Of a DNA stretch of 64,000 bases, positions 27,024 to 37,035 are shown one piece after another; the first letter of the stretch is position 1; each line of letters begins with the position of its first letter. Both the position numbers and the translations under genes were made by a program. Source of the DNA: Pleurocapsa minor HA4230-MV1. GTDB lineage: Bacteria > Cyanobacteriota > Cyanobacteriia > Cyanobacteriales > Xenococcaceae. The notes beneath the pieces are model-generated. The model was not told the DNA's origin, did no database searches, and was given only the letters and a program-made list of their open reading frames with translations. Location: contig JAHHHZ010000020.1 of the NCBI GenBank assembly GCA_019359095.1, positions 1-64,000 on the forward strand. Direction: 5' to 3'.

Positions 27024-29309
27024 ATGGGACTTGACCGCCGAACTTTTTTACAGCAGGCTGGACTGGCGTTATTTACTTGGGGAGCAACCGAAGCAGGAAT
27101 TGCTTCTCTTGGCAATCATAACCGTCTGGCAGCCTTACTCAAATATCAGCAGACTCTAGCACAACCGACCAGTCGTAAACTAGCTTTACTAATCGGTATC
27201 AATCAATATACGGCAGAGGATAATTTAACTGGCTGCTTAATGGATGTGGAGCTACAAAGAGAACTACTAATCCATCGCTTTGGCTTTAATTCTAGCGATA
27301 TTTTAACTTTAAGCGATCGCCAGGCCACTAGAGAAAATATCGAAACAGCTTTTATTGAGCATTTAACCCAGCAGGCTAAACCAGATGACATAGTGGTGTT
27401 TCACTTCAGCGGCTATGGAGGTCAGATTAAAATGCCTTTGGCTTCTGAAGAGTCATTAAAAGAGACAAATGGTAATGATGGTTTTCGTTTGGCTAACAGC
27501 TTTATTCCCGTTGATGGGCTGTCTTCCAATAAGAAAGATCTTTTAGCCAACAGTATCCTAGAAGAGACTCTTTTAGTACTGGCACAAACTTTATCTACCG
27601 ACAAATGTACTTTCGTTTTAGATAGCAGTTTCAAGCAAACTCCCCGCAGTAAACATGGCAGTTTTAAAGTTCGTTCCATCTCCAACATAGCCAATCATCT
27701 TAGTTCTCAAGAGTTTGCCTTTCTAGCACAGCTTCAGAATGATTTTGCTGACAAGGGATTAAAGCCTAGTAAGCGATCGCTTTCTCTCCCTGGAGTAGTA
27801 CTATCTGCTGCTGATAATAATCAAGTAGCAGTTGAAAGACATTGGGATGGCTTTAGCACTGGGCTATTCACCCAAGCATTAACTCAATATTTATGGCACA
27901 TTACCCCTAGCAGCAAGGTACAGGTGATCCTAGCTCGAACCGCAGAAACCGTCGAACAGTTTATGGGTAGGCAACAAGAGCCGACTCTAAGTAATCCCGA
28001 GCCAGCGGCGATCGCCTATTATTTTGGTCTAAATGATACTCCCAATGCTGCGGGAATAATTAGTAAAGTAGATAAAAACAATCATGTTGAGATCAAGTTA
28101 TTAGGTTTACCTGCCAATGTCATTAATAGCTATGGGGTTAATTGCTGCTTAAGTCTAGTATCTAGTCCTGAAAATTCAGCGCCACAACTTCAAGTCAAAT
28201 CTAGAGCAGGCTTGATTACGAAAGCAGAACCTCTATCTCCGCTAGAACCCCTTAAAATAGGGCAGTTTGTCCAAGAATCGATCCGTATGCTCAATCGTCA
28301 TTTGAGCTTGAATTTAGCCTTAGATCATAATTTAAACCGCGTTGAAAGGGTTGATGCCACCAGCGCGATCGCCAATATTCCGACGATTAATTCGGCGGTA
28401 GTTGTTAAGGAACAAAACGCTGACTGTTCAATTGGCAAGGTTGTGACTACGCTAGAGCCACCTACTAAAGATTTAGATCCCAGTAATCAACTTTTTGCTT
28501 ATGGTCTTTACACTGCGGGAGGAAATTTGATTGCTGAAACTATGGGAGTAGCAGAAGAAGCAGTTAAAGTGGCAATAGAGCGTCTACAACCTCAGTTTAA
28601 TAACTTACTGGCGGCAAAGTGGCTAGAGTTGACTAGCAATGAGTTTTCTTCTCGAATTAAAGCCAACGCTACTTTACTCACCCCAGAAATAAAATCTCCA
28701 CTCTGGCAAAGAGCGACTTTTGTAGCCACCAATACCCTTGCATCACCAAAAAAGACGCTTTTCTCAACTAATTCTTCGACGGAAATAACCAATAACTTAC
28801 CTATAATCGCTAGAGGCACTGAAATTAGGCTAAATCTGGGGAATACAGACGATCGCCAACTATATACCATTGTCTTAGGTACTGATTCCCACTGTAATAT
28901 CTATGCTCTCTATACTCCAGCACAACCATCAACTGTTGAAGGAGCTGTTCAGCTCGAAGAAATTGCGATCGCTCCTCAAGGAGAATTAGTTCTTCCCCCT
29001 ACCGAAAATTCTTGGAAATGGAAAGTTTCTGAATCTCCAGGAATTAACACTCTCTATGTGATGTTCTCGGTTCAACCTTTTACTGAAACCCTAAAAGCTT
29101 TTGCCAACCAGCAAAACTTTAAACTGGATCAACAGCAGGTGCTGAATGTGACTAATCCTATCACCGTAGTTAATGCTTTAATGCAAGATTTGCACAATAC
29201 TAGTGAAGTGGCGACCAAGCTCCTGCCTAATGAAGATGTCTATGCTCTAGATGTCAATAGCTGGGCAACTTTAAAATTTGTTTATGAAGTGACTAGCAAT
29301 GATCAGTAA
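27024..29309 (+). CDS. Caspase-like protein lacking the catalytic cysteine, DUF4384
   Basis: A 761-residue protein. It starts with a twin-arginine-like signal (MGLDRRTFLQQAG). The caspase (C14) p20-like domain at about 50-340 begins KLALLIGINQY. The catalytic His127 is present in HFSGYGGQ. The Cys position, normally DSCHSG, reads DSSF (Ser202), so it is expected to be proteolytically inactive or weak. The C-terminus, about 595-690, matches DUF4384 (ARGTEIRLNLGNTDDRQLY), common in cyanobacterial orthocaspases. The stop codon lies in an STRR and the LpxB-like gene follows 29 bases later, suggesting co-transcription. Function unknown; a scaffold or decoy role is inference. Confidence 0.8.
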   Translation: MGLDRRTFLQQAGLALFTWGATEAGIASLGNHNRLAALLKYQQTLAQPTSRKLALLIGINQYTAEDNLTGCLMDVELQRELLIHRFGFNSSDILTLSDRQATRENIETAFIEHLTQQAKPDDIVVFHFSGYGGQIKMPLASEESLKETNGNDGFRLANSFIPVDGLSSNKKDLLANSILEETLLVLAQTLSTDKCTFVLDSSFKQTPRSKHGSFKVRSISNIANHLSSQEFAFLAQLQNDFADKGLKPSKRSLSLPGVVLSAADNNQVAVERHWDGFSTGLFTQALTQYLWHITPSSKVQVILARTAETVEQFMGRQQEPTLSNPEPAAIAYYFGLNDTPNAAGIISKVDKNNHVEIKLLGLPANVINSYGVNCCLSLVSSPENSAPQLQVKSRAGLITKAEPLSPLEPLKIGQFVQESIRMLNRHLSLNLALDHNLNRVERVDATSAIANIPTINSAVVVKEQNADCSIGKVVTTLEPPTKDLDPSNQLFAYGLYTAGGNLIAETMGVAEEAVKVAIERLQPQFNNLLAAKWLELTSNEFSSRIKANATLLTPEIKSPLWQRATFVATNTLASPKKTLFSTNSSTEITNNLPIIARGTEIRLNLGNTDDRQLYTIVLGTDSHCNIYALYTPAQPSTVEGAVQLEEIAIAPQGELVLPPTENSWKWKVSESPGINTLYVMFSVQPFTETLKAFANQQNFKLDQQQVLNVTNPITVVNALMQDLHNTSEVATKLLPNEDVYALDVNSWATLKFVYEVTSNDQ

Positions 29310-29331
29310 TCAGTAATCAGTAATCAGTAAT
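29302..29331. repeat. AATCAGT heptamer STRR at a gene junction
   Basis: Four tandem AATCAGT units supply the TAA stop of the caspase homologue (29307-29309). They end just before the start of the LpxB-like gene and leave no room for a normal ribosome binding site. Confidence 0.9.
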
Positions 29332-29338
29332 TACATAA

Positions 29339-30586
29339 ATGCAAGCAACTGATATTGTTATTTTGTCGAATGGGCCTGGAGAAGTGACAACCTGGGTGCG
29401 TCCTGTCGTTAAAGCTCTAACTCAAGTTTTTGCTGATGATCGAGCAGAAATTAGAATTTCGGTGTTGTTGTCTCCCTGTCCCCATAGTACAGGCAAAGAA
29501 GCAGCGATCGCCTCAAGTTATTCGGCAGTAGATCGAGTATTACCTGCTGCCGAGTTTTGGTCTTTTTTGCTTTGGGGTAAAACTAAAGATAATTGGCAAT
29601 GGCATCAGCGTGGCATAGTGGTTTTCTTAGGTGGAGATCAGTTTTATACCGTGGCTATCAGTAAGCGTTTAGGATATTCCAGCTTGATCTATGCCGAATG
29701 GGATGCTCGCTGGTATCGTTTTGTCGATCGCTTTGCAGCCATGAATCAAAAGGCGATCGCTCAAGTTCCCAAATCCTATCGACATAAGTTTTCCCTGGTG
29801 GGAGACTTAATGGCAGACGTGGCTTTGGAGGTTAAACAGTCTAATCTTGGAAAGACTCCTCTGGTGGGTTTATTTGTCGGCTCCAAGCCTGCCAAGCTAT
29901 CTCAAGGAGTTCCTTTGTGTTTAGCGATCGCCGAAAAAATTCAGCAGCAGCTACCACAAGCTAAATTTATCATTCCTGTTGCACCTACTCTAGAACTAAC
30001 TACTTTAGGTAATTATGCCAGTCAGCAACATAACCCTTTGATCCCAGCTTTGGGGAATGTGACAGCAAAGCTAATTTACCCAACAGATCGGCCACCTTAT
30101 CTGATAACTTCTGGAGGAACAAAAATTGAGCTAATCACTGAGTTTCCTGCTTACCAAAGCATCATTGACTGTCAACTATGTCTGACTACCGTTGGGGCGA
30201 ATACTGCTGAATTAACCGCGCTACGAGTTCCCATGATTGTCCTACTACCCACTCAACAGCTTGATGCTATGCGCTCTTGGGATGGACTGCCAGGCATTTT
30301 AGCTAATCTACCAGGAGTCGGTACAGCATTTGCCAAACTAATCAATTGGCTGGTATTAAAACAAGGACGCTTATTTGCTTGGCCAAATATTTGGGCAGGA
30401 ACCGAAATTGTACCTGAGCTGGTTGGTAAACTAGAACCAGAACAAGTGGCTCAATTGGTTCTTGATTATCTACAGCATCCTGATAGACTGAAGATGATGA
30501 GCGATCGCTTGAATGCTGTCAGAGGACAAACTGGCGCAGCGCAGCAGATCGCAGATATAATAAAGCAAGAAATAAGCAAAATTTAA
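29339..30586 (+). CDS. LpxB-related glycosyltransferase
   Basis: A 415-residue protein of the cyanobacterial lipid-A-disaccharide-synthase-like family. It starts TDIVILSNGPGEVTTWVRPV, the GPGE motif typical of this group, and contains LTTVGANTAELTALRVPMIV, the late Rossmann loop of GT-B enzymes. Canonical LpxB joins two acylated glucosamines in lipid A synthesis. This family is divergent from LpxB, and many cyanobacteria lack typical lipid A, so the substrate is unclear. It follows the caspase homologue closely with no recognisable ribosome site. Confidence 0.75.
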   Translation: MQATDIVILSNGPGEVTTWVRPVVKALTQVFADDRAEIRISVLLSPCPHSTGKEAAIASSYSAVDRVLPAAEFWSFLLWGKTKDNWQWHQRGIVVFLGGDQFYTVAISKRLGYSSLIYAEWDARWYRFVDRFAAMNQKAIAQVPKSYRHKFSLVGDLMADVALEVKQSNLGKTPLVGLFVGSKPAKLSQGVPLCLAIAEKIQQQLPQAKFIIPVAPTLELTTLGNYASQQHNPLIPALGNVTAKLIYPTDRPPYLITSGGTKIELITEFPAYQSIIDCQLCLTTVGANTAELTALRVPMIVLLPTQQLDAMRSWDGLPGILANLPGVGTAFAKLINWLVLKQGRLFAWPNIWAGTEIVPELVGKLEPEQVAQLVLDYLQHPDRLKMMSDRLNAVRGQTGAAQQIADIIKQEISKI

Positions 30587-31689
30587 TAATCATTCAAACT
30601 CGCCTAGTTTCGAGCTATACTCAGCCATATGGCTCTAAAACAATCTTGGCTACCTTGTCAAAAATTATGCTTCAAGGTTATATTCAGGTTAATATTTGGT
30701 AGTAATGACTTCTCAGCAAGAAGCGCGATCGCTTAATAATAAGTTGAAAGAGTGTAAATTGAACTGGGTTAACCTTGAGAAGTAGTTAAGCTAACTGCTG
30801 TCTAAAGTAAGTAAAATCCAGCCACGTTCTCTTAGAGACATGGAATCGGCTTAGTTTTTAGAGTGCGTTACAACCTGCGTTGTAAACTGTTATTATTCCA
30901 TTTGTTGAGACTCCATTGTTCCATTGCGTAATCAAAGCTCTGCTCATAAAATTAGACCAATAGTAGGTTTAGTAGTAAATCTTTGGGTACAGGGCGGTAT
31001 GCATATCTTGCAAGGATGCTTTCAACACCTTTAATCATTAATTATTGAGACTCTGGCGTCCCCAGACGCAACCAAAAAGCAATGCTTTTAATGGTCGAGA
31101 ACTAAAATAACTAATTCACTGGACTGTCTGAGATGGTTAGACAAAATCAAATCAAACGTTGATGCTTAAAGTTACCAAGGACTGCGCCTACATTTAGTCG
31201 GCAAGGATTAACTGTAATTATTCCTGTCTGTGTGCTTTGAATTTAACCTGATGGCATAGTCTAAGAACCCGATCGACAGGGTAAGGGTTAAGGGGATAGC
31301 GTTCGTTTTTACCAAAAAAAGCTTTTTCTGCCATACGCTAAGAGCTAATAGCTAATAGCTCCAGAAGAAGTCCTTTACTGCTTCTAAACCAAAAATGTTT
31401 AATTTGCCAGTATTTTGGACGAGCATGAATTAACAGAACTAAAGTTTTATGTGTGAACAGAAGTAGCTGAATCATCAGGAAGGATGTTCAAATAAAAATT
31501 ATCTGGCAACACTTTAAGCAACCTATAACTAGATATATGAAAGTTACTGGTTTATTTCTACGTTACAATTTTTTTGCTTCGATCGAGACCAGAAAGATAA
31601 AAATAATTAACCATTTCTCAATCAATGGATTGTGTGGTTTTAAAACAGGCTTATTGATAATCAGCCATCAGAATTTTTGAGGAAAATTT
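30587..31689. other. Long gene-free leader region before rne
   Basis: About 1.1 kb with no convincing ORF on either strand. It contains small perfect hairpins (30868-30885, TTACAAC-CTGC-GTTGTAA plus a spare base; 31056-31069, GCGTC-CCCA-GACGC), a short AGC-type STRR near 31339-31362 and a U-rich stretch (TTACAATTTTTTTGC) about 120 bases before the rne start. Cyanobacterial and other bacterial rne genes often have long autoregulated 5' leaders with U-rich RNase E sites; assigning that here is inference. Confidence 0.5.
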
Positions 31690-33774
31690 ATGCCAAAACA
31701 GATCATTATTGCAGAACAACACCATATAGCAGCTGTTTTCTGGGAAGAGCAAATTCAAGAGTTGATCGTTGCTACGGGTCATCAGCAGGTAAGTGATATT
31801 TATCTTGGGACAGTAGAAAATGTTATCCCTGGTATTGATGCTGCCTTTGTTAATATTGGCAACAGCGAACGTAATGGTTTTATCCATGTTACAGATTTGG
31901 GCCCTTTGCGTCTTAAAAGAAGCGCTGCAGCAATTACTGAACTACTAGCTCCGCAACAAAAAGCTTTAGTTCAGGTCATGAAAGAGCCGACAGGAAACAA
32001 AGGCCCTCGACTTACAGGTAATATCACCTTGCCTGGACGTTATTTAGTCTTGATGCCCTATGGCAAAGGAGTCAAATTATCTCGTCGCATTAAAGATGAA
32101 AATGAGCGGAGTCGTCTACGTGCCTTAGCAATCCTGATCAAGCCACCTGGTATGGGTCTATTGATTAGAACTGAAGCAGATGGTAAAGCCGAAGAAGCCA
32201 TCATGGAAGATTTAGAATTTTTGCAAAAGCAGTGGGAATCAATTCAGTATCAGGCAAACTATGCTAAACCCCCAGTGTTGCTCAATCGCGATGATGATTT
32301 TATCCAGCGGGTACTGAGAGATACTTACTCAGCCGAAGTTAATACCATTATGATCGACTCCTCTTCAGGAGTAAAAAGAATCAAGCAGCAGTTGGCTAAC
32401 TGGAGTAGCGGACGTTCTCCCCAAGGCGTATTTATCGATCATCATCGGGAATCCCAGCCAATTCTCGATTACTATCGTGTCAATGCTGCGATTAGAGAGG
32501 CATTAAAACCCAGAGTAGAGCTGCCTTCTGGGGGATATATTATCATTGAGCCAACGGAAGCCTTGACGGTAATTGATGTTAATTCAGGCTCATTTACTCG
32601 TTCAGCAACTGCCAGGGAAACAGTACTGTGGACTAACACTGAAGCTGCTACGGAAATTGCTCGTCAATTGCGCTTGAGAAATATTGGTGGCGTAATTGTG
32701 GTCGATTTTATCGATATGGATTCCCATCGAGACAAAATTAAGCTGTTAGAACATTTTAATAATACTCTTAAAGGAGATAAAGCCCGTCCTCAAATAGCTC
32801 AACTGTCGGAACTCGGTTTGGTAGAGCTAACTCGTAAGCGCCAAGGCAAAAACATATACGAACTATTTGGTCAGACTTGTCATACCTGCGGTGGTTTAGG
32901 TCAAATAGCCCATCTACCAGGCAAACAAGAAGCTGAAGCACTAGAAACAGTGCCAATTATGACCCCTGTGGCAATTCGTGAACCAGTAGCTACTATTCGC
33001 CCCGTAATTCCTGCTCCCACAGAAAGACCAGAGAAAATCACGATCGCAACTAAGAATACGCTTAACACAGGAGATGATGATCAGCAGCCATCAGATTTAA
33101 TTAATCATCCCAACTATCAAGAACAGGGTGCGAGCAATAATGGTCGTCGTCGTCGTCGTAGCCGTCGTAATGATCTATTAATCAAAGACGAGTTGATTGA
33201 ACAAGAAGCAAGAGTAAATGACGAAAATCTAGAGCAAACTTTAGCTAATAATGAGGAAGAACGGAAGTCGCGATCGCGATCGCCTCGTCGAGATGAAGCT
33301 AGTTTAGAAAAAGTTACTGTAGAGATGAACGATCTCGAACAAGAAATTTATGCCTTAATGGGTATTTCTCCTTTGGTATATGCCGATCGAGCAGCCACCG
33401 ATCCTAAATCTGTTTTAGTCTACGTCAAAAAGCCAGGCGAAGAATTACCTGAAGATGAGCCAGAAACAGCAACAACCAACGGCACAATCGAACAACTAAA
33501 AGCGAGTAAAAAGCTCAAAACTAGAGGGAGAAAACCAAAAGTTAAAGTTGAGTCTGAACTTGAAGCTGTAGAAGAGTCTGAAGTATTCACTGAGCCAGAG
33601 ACAGTAGTTGAATTTTCTCCCAGTGAACTAGAGGTAATAGCCGAACTTGCTCCAGTCGAATTTTCCCCAAGTGAGCCTGAAGCGATAGAAGAGCTGGAAA
33701 CAGAAACAGAAACAGAAGCTGAAGCCCAAAATGTTCGCCGTCGCCGTCGTCGCCGTTCATCTGCTACTCAATAA
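31690..33774 (+). CDS. rne: Ribonuclease E/G
   Basis: A 694-residue endoribonuclease that starts mRNA decay and rRNA processing. The ATG follows GAGGA with good spacing. The N-terminal S1 domain (about 35-118) leads to the RNase E/G catalytic core, with the DVNSGSF segment and the zinc-link motif CHTCGG (around 400). The C-terminal part is non-catalytic and low in complexity: Arg-rich GRRRRRSRRN, then acidic Glu repeats. The end RRRRRRRSSATQ matches the conserved cyanobacterial Arg-rich tail known to bind polynucleotide phosphorylase. rnhB follows 51 bases downstream. Confidence 0.97.
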   Translation: MPKQIIIAEQHHIAAVFWEEQIQELIVATGHQQVSDIYLGTVENVIPGIDAAFVNIGNSERNGFIHVTDLGPLRLKRSAAAITELLAPQQKALVQVMKEPTGNKGPRLTGNITLPGRYLVLMPYGKGVKLSRRIKDENERSRLRALAILIKPPGMGLLIRTEADGKAEEAIMEDLEFLQKQWESIQYQANYAKPPVLLNRDDDFIQRVLRDTYSAEVNTIMIDSSSGVKRIKQQLANWSSGRSPQGVFIDHHRESQPILDYYRVNAAIREALKPRVELPSGGYIIIEPTEALTVIDVNSGSFTRSATARETVLWTNTEAATEIARQLRLRNIGGVIVVDFIDMDSHRDKIKLLEHFNNTLKGDKARPQIAQLSELGLVELTRKRQGKNIYELFGQTCHTCGGLGQIAHLPGKQEAEALETVPIMTPVAIREPVATIRPVIPAPTERPEKITIATKNTLNTGDDDQQPSDLINHPNYQEQGASNNGRRRRRSRRNDLLIKDELIEQEARVNDENLEQTLANNEEERKSRSRSPRRDEASLEKVTVEMNDLEQEIYALMGISPLVYADRAATDPKSVLVYVKKPGEELPEDEPETATTNGTIEQLKASKKLKTRGRKPKVKVESELEAVEESEVFTEPETVVEFSPSELEVIAELAPVEFSPSEPEAIEELETETETEAEAQNVRRRRRRRSSATQ

Positions 33775-33825
33775 TCAAAAGTCTAGATGACAAAGAGTTA
33801 ATCTTTTATTCAGGCAAAAGATTTA

Positions 33826-34506
33826 ATGAATCAATCTGGTTTTGATAGTTCTTTACTCACCGAATATACTGCCCAAGATACCTTGATTGCAGGGGTGGAT
33901 GAGGTTGGTAGGGGTGCTTTATTTGGTTCTGTAGTGGCAGCAGCAGTCGTGCTGCCACTTTGGGCTATACCTCAGCTAATTGCTCTAGGAGTTAAAGACA
34001 GTAAAAAATTGTCGCTTCTAAAACGGCAAGAACTTATCCAACCAATCAAAGACTTAGTTACAGGCTGGCAAATTAGCTTTGCTACTGTTGCGGAGATCGA
34101 TGAGCTAAATATTTTGCAGGCTTCTTTGTTGGCAATGAGGCGATCTATTTTGAACTTACCTGTTACTCCTAATATCTGCCTAATAGACGGTAACTTTTTA
34201 GTTCCTAATTTAAATCTGGCTCAAAAAACAGTAGTCAAAGGAGATTTGCGATCGCCAATTATTGCTGCTGCCAGTATTTTGGCGAAAGTATGGCGCGACG
34301 AACTAATTACGGACTGGGCTGCTCAGTATCCTGCATATGATTTGGCTCGTAATAAAGGTTATCCTACTGCTAAACATCGTTTGGCGATCGCCAAGCTGGG
34401 AATTACTCCCGAACACCGTCGCTCTTTTAAACCTTGTCATTTAAATCTGGCTAATAGTGAACAAATCGAAATTAAAACCCTAAATCAGGAGTTAATTTTG
34501 GAGTAG
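33826..34506 (+). CDS. rnhB: Ribonuclease HII
   Basis: A 226-residue RNase HII that nicks at ribonucleotides in DNA and removes RNA from RNA-DNA hybrids. The catalytic motif GVDEVGRGALFG (Asp and Glu) is near residue 24, and the later LIDGN and DELITDWA segments hold the remaining acidic residues. Length is normal. It lies right after rne, likely in one transcript. Its 3' end overlaps the convergent DUF1997 gene by 35 bases. Confidence 0.95.
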   Translation: MNQSGFDSSLLTEYTAQDTLIAGVDEVGRGALFGSVVAAAVVLPLWAIPQLIALGVKDSKKLSLLKRQELIQPIKDLVTGWQISFATVAEIDELNILQASLLAMRRSILNLPVTPNICLIDGNFLVPNLNLAQKTVVKGDLRSPIIAAASILAKVWRDELITDWAAQYPAYDLARNKGYPTAKHRLAIAKLGITPEHRRSFKPCHLNLANSEQIEIKTLNQELILE

Positions 34507-35056
34507 ATTCTGCTTGAGGCTGAACTGACTCTGATGCCCACGCAATATAATCCTGTACCAATTGAGTCATTAATTTTTGCTTGATTCGGCCCAAAACGCC
34601 CTTGAGCAACTTATTACCAGCTCGCTCTAAAAATGATTTAGGTGTAAACATTAAAGCCGTAGGTAATTCAACTCCTACCTCTAAATCCGCTTGTCCTTCT
34701 AAAGTAGTCTGCCCGTTCTGTTCATGAGGATACAAAACACCTTTTAACTTGAGGCTAAAGCGATTATTAATGTAATTAATGCCTTTAATTTGACAACCTG
34801 CCGACTTTAAATAGACACTACTTTTCGATCCAGACCAGACTTTAAGCTGGACAATTGGCTGAAAATGGTATATTTCCATAAAGTTAATTGGTCGCATCTT
34901 CAGCTCATACAAATCATCAGATATCTGTTTAATTAGCTGCGGATCGGCGATCGCTTGTACCAACCTTTGAGGCTGACGGAGGTAATGTTGAATTGGCGTT
35001 GCTTGATTATCGACCGATATTTGAACTGATTCTGAGGCGTTAAAGCTAACGTACAT
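34472..35056 (-). CDS. DUF1997 family protein
   Basis: A 194-residue protein matching the DUF1997 family of cyanobacteria and plastids, whose function is not established. The conserved opening region with QPQRLVQAIADPQLI and the later FMEIYHFQPIVQLKVW are visible. No signal peptide or membrane helix is seen. It overlaps the end of rnhB tail to tail and is divergent from pheA. Confidence 0.75.
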   Translation of the reverse strand: MYVSFNASESVQISVDNQATPIQHYLRQPQRLVQAIADPQLIKQISDDLYELKMRPINFMEIYHFQPIVQLKVWSGSKSSVYLKSAGCQIKGINYINNRFSLKLKGVLYPHEQNGQTTLEGQADLEVGVELPTALMFTPKSFLERAGNKLLKGVLGRIKQKLMTQLVQDYIAWASESVQPQAESTPKLTPDLGF

Positions 35057-35174
35057 TGTGTGAAACTGCCGATGTTTTGTTATTTATTAATTTATTAATT
35101 TTAAGTTACATTTCGTGACTATATTCTTTTTATGTGAACAAATAATACTTTAGTCTTAATAAATTTTAGTTTTC

Positions 35175-36020
35175 ATGAAGCTATCCCTTGCTTACCTTGG
35201 CCCTACAGGAACTAATTCCGAAACTGCTGCTTTGGCATATTCAGCCTGGTTATCGAGTAGCCAGCAATTAACACCTAGCTTGAAACCTTATCCCAGTATT
35301 GCTTTAGCGATGCAGTCTGTGATTAAAGGTGAAGCCGATCGAGCAGTCGTGCCGATCGAAAACTCGATTGAAGGTAGTGTAACAGTCGTTCTAGATACTT
35401 TATGGCGATCGCCAGAACTACAGGTACATCAAGAATTAACTCTACCGATTTGCCACGGGTTATTGTCCTATGCTAATTCACTAGCAGAGCTAAAAACTGT
35501 CTATTCTCATCCTCAAGCGCTAGCGCAATGTCAGCAATGGCTGGAAAATCATTTACCCCAGGTACAGCTTGTACCGACAAAATCGACGACAGACGGAATC
35601 CAGCTACTTAAGGATGAGCCAACCGCAGCAGTCATTTCTGCACCGAGAGCCGCTAAAATCTACGACATCCCCTTATTAAAGACAGATATTAAAGATAGCC
35701 CAGATAACTGTACACGTTTTTGGATTGTTAGTTCACAAATTAGCGATCGCGGTAGTCACCTGGCTTTAGCCTTTAGTTTGCCTCAAAATGCCCCTGGAGC
35801 ATTGGTTAAAGCTTTAGAAATTTTTGCGCGTAAAAATATTAATTTGAGCAAAATTGAGTCTCGTCCTACGAAGCGTTCTTTAGGCGAGTATATTTTCTTC
35901 ATTGATTTAGAAGGCAACTCTCATGATGAGAAAATAAGAGATGCCTTAACTGAGTTATCCCTCTGCACGGAAGTTTTAAAAATATTTGGTAACTATAATC
36001 TCTTACCAATATCAGCTTAA
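35175..36020 (+). CDS. pheA: Prephenate dehydratase
   Basis: A 281-residue enzyme converting prephenate to phenylpyruvate in phenylalanine synthesis. The catalytic region (about 1-185) starts SLAYLGPTGTNSETAA and includes the NCTRFWIVS motif. The C-terminal ACT domain (about 198-275) has the phenylalanine-binding ESRP motif in KIESRPTKRSLGEYIFFIDL, so feedback inhibition is expected. This is the monofunctional form with no fused chorismate mutase. Confidence 0.96.
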   Translation: MKLSLAYLGPTGTNSETAALAYSAWLSSSQQLTPSLKPYPSIALAMQSVIKGEADRAVVPIENSIEGSVTVVLDTLWRSPELQVHQELTLPICHGLLSYANSLAELKTVYSHPQALAQCQQWLENHLPQVQLVPTKSTTDGIQLLKDEPTAAVISAPRAAKIYDIPLLKTDIKDSPDNCTRFWIVSSQISDRGSHLALAFSLPQNAPGALVKALEIFARKNINLSKIESRPTKRSLGEYIFFIDLEGNSHDEKIRDALTELSLCTEVLKIFGNYNLLPISA

Positions 36021-36078
36021 ACCCTGTCTATATATGCAATGTATAATTTTTGCCTAACTATTAAATATATCAATATTA

Positions 36079-36238
36079 GACAATGTTAGGACATTTTTAA
36101 CTACTACCTACTACCTCATATCTGTTGCTCTATTATCTAGATTAATCGGCATTGGTAAATAGAGGTATGATTTTTAATTTGGCTGCAAGCTATTTAAATC
36201 AAAAGAGCTAATAGCTAAGAGCTAATAGCTGAAAGCTA
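36079..36238. repeat. Intergenic repeat cluster between pheA and Lon-domain gene
   Basis: GACAATGTTAGGAC (36079-36092) is the reverse of the GTCCTAACATTGTC block at 44667-44680. It is followed by an ACTACCT array and, at 36201-36238, by AGCTAATAGCTAAGAGC units. No gene is present in this convergent gap. Confidence 0.65.
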
Positions 36239-36284
36239 TGAACCGAAACACTTTGTAAGTCATGCATTCAATTACCACCGCCGA

Positions 36285-36926
36285 TTAATCATCTAAAGCA
36301 TCTTTTAAGGCTGTTCTGGCTGCTAAATGACTACGGGTGGAGCTTAAGATCTCATGCTCTCTTTCTAGGCGTTCTAAAGTATCCTGCATTTCCAAAAGAA
36401 TCTGTTGTTCTGAGGCTACACCATATAAATTACTTGCTACCCAATAGGACAGTTCTGTAGGAGAACTAGGTAGATCATCTGGAAGTTCAATTTTTTGACT
36501 GGTTAATTTAGCCGAAAGATGTACTACATCTTTTAATAAAGTCTCGACTTCTGTTGCCATAGGCGTAAGATCTTCTGTTGCTGGCTGATCTTCAACCCAT
36601 TCAACTAAACCCACACGATAAGGCTTCTCCCGCACGTATTCTAAAACTTTAAATCTTTGCTGTCCAAAACTGAGCATTTTCAAGCGATCGTCAGGCAGTC
36701 TTTGGAAATGAAGAATTTCGGCACAACAGCCATATTCAGCAATTTTCCCAGTAGCGGGATCGATAAACAAGACTCCAAAACGGCGATCGTGTTCTAGAAT
36801 CGTATTCATCATGATCCGATAGCGATATTCAAATATATGTAGTGGTAACGGACGACTGGGAAATAATACTAATTCAGGAAGAGGAAATAAGGGTAGTTCT
36901 CTAACTGCGATTGAAGAAGATGCCAT
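36285..36926 (-). CDS. Lon N-terminal (substrate-binding) domain protein
   Basis: A 213-residue protein consisting of the Lon protease substrate-binding domain alone. It starts with RELPLFPLPELVLFPSRPLPLHIFEYRYR shortened here to the family signature LPLFPLPELVLFP and LHIFEYRYR. No AAA ATPase or protease domain is present. Stand-alone LON-domain proteins are widespread in cyanobacteria and may act as adaptors or chaperones; the exact role is unknown. The gene is convergent with pheA. Confidence 0.85.
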   Translation of the reverse strand: MASSSIAVRELPLFPLPELVLFPSRPLPLHIFEYRYRIMMNTILEHDRRFGVLFIDPATGKIAEYGCCAEILHFQRLPDDRLKMLSFGQQRFKVLEYVREKPYRVGLVEWVEDQPATEDLTPMATEVETLLKDVVHLSAKLTSQKIELPDDLPSSPTELSYWVASNLYGVASEQQILLEMQDTLERLEREHEILSSTRSHLAARTALKDALDD

Positions 36927-37035
36927 CTAAACTTATTGTAGTTATGTTTGGTATGATTGCTTACCTATTTACTTTAGCTGATTTCTTAACAGAAGGTATT
37001 CACTCCAAAATCCTTGATTTTTATTAAAAAAATAA

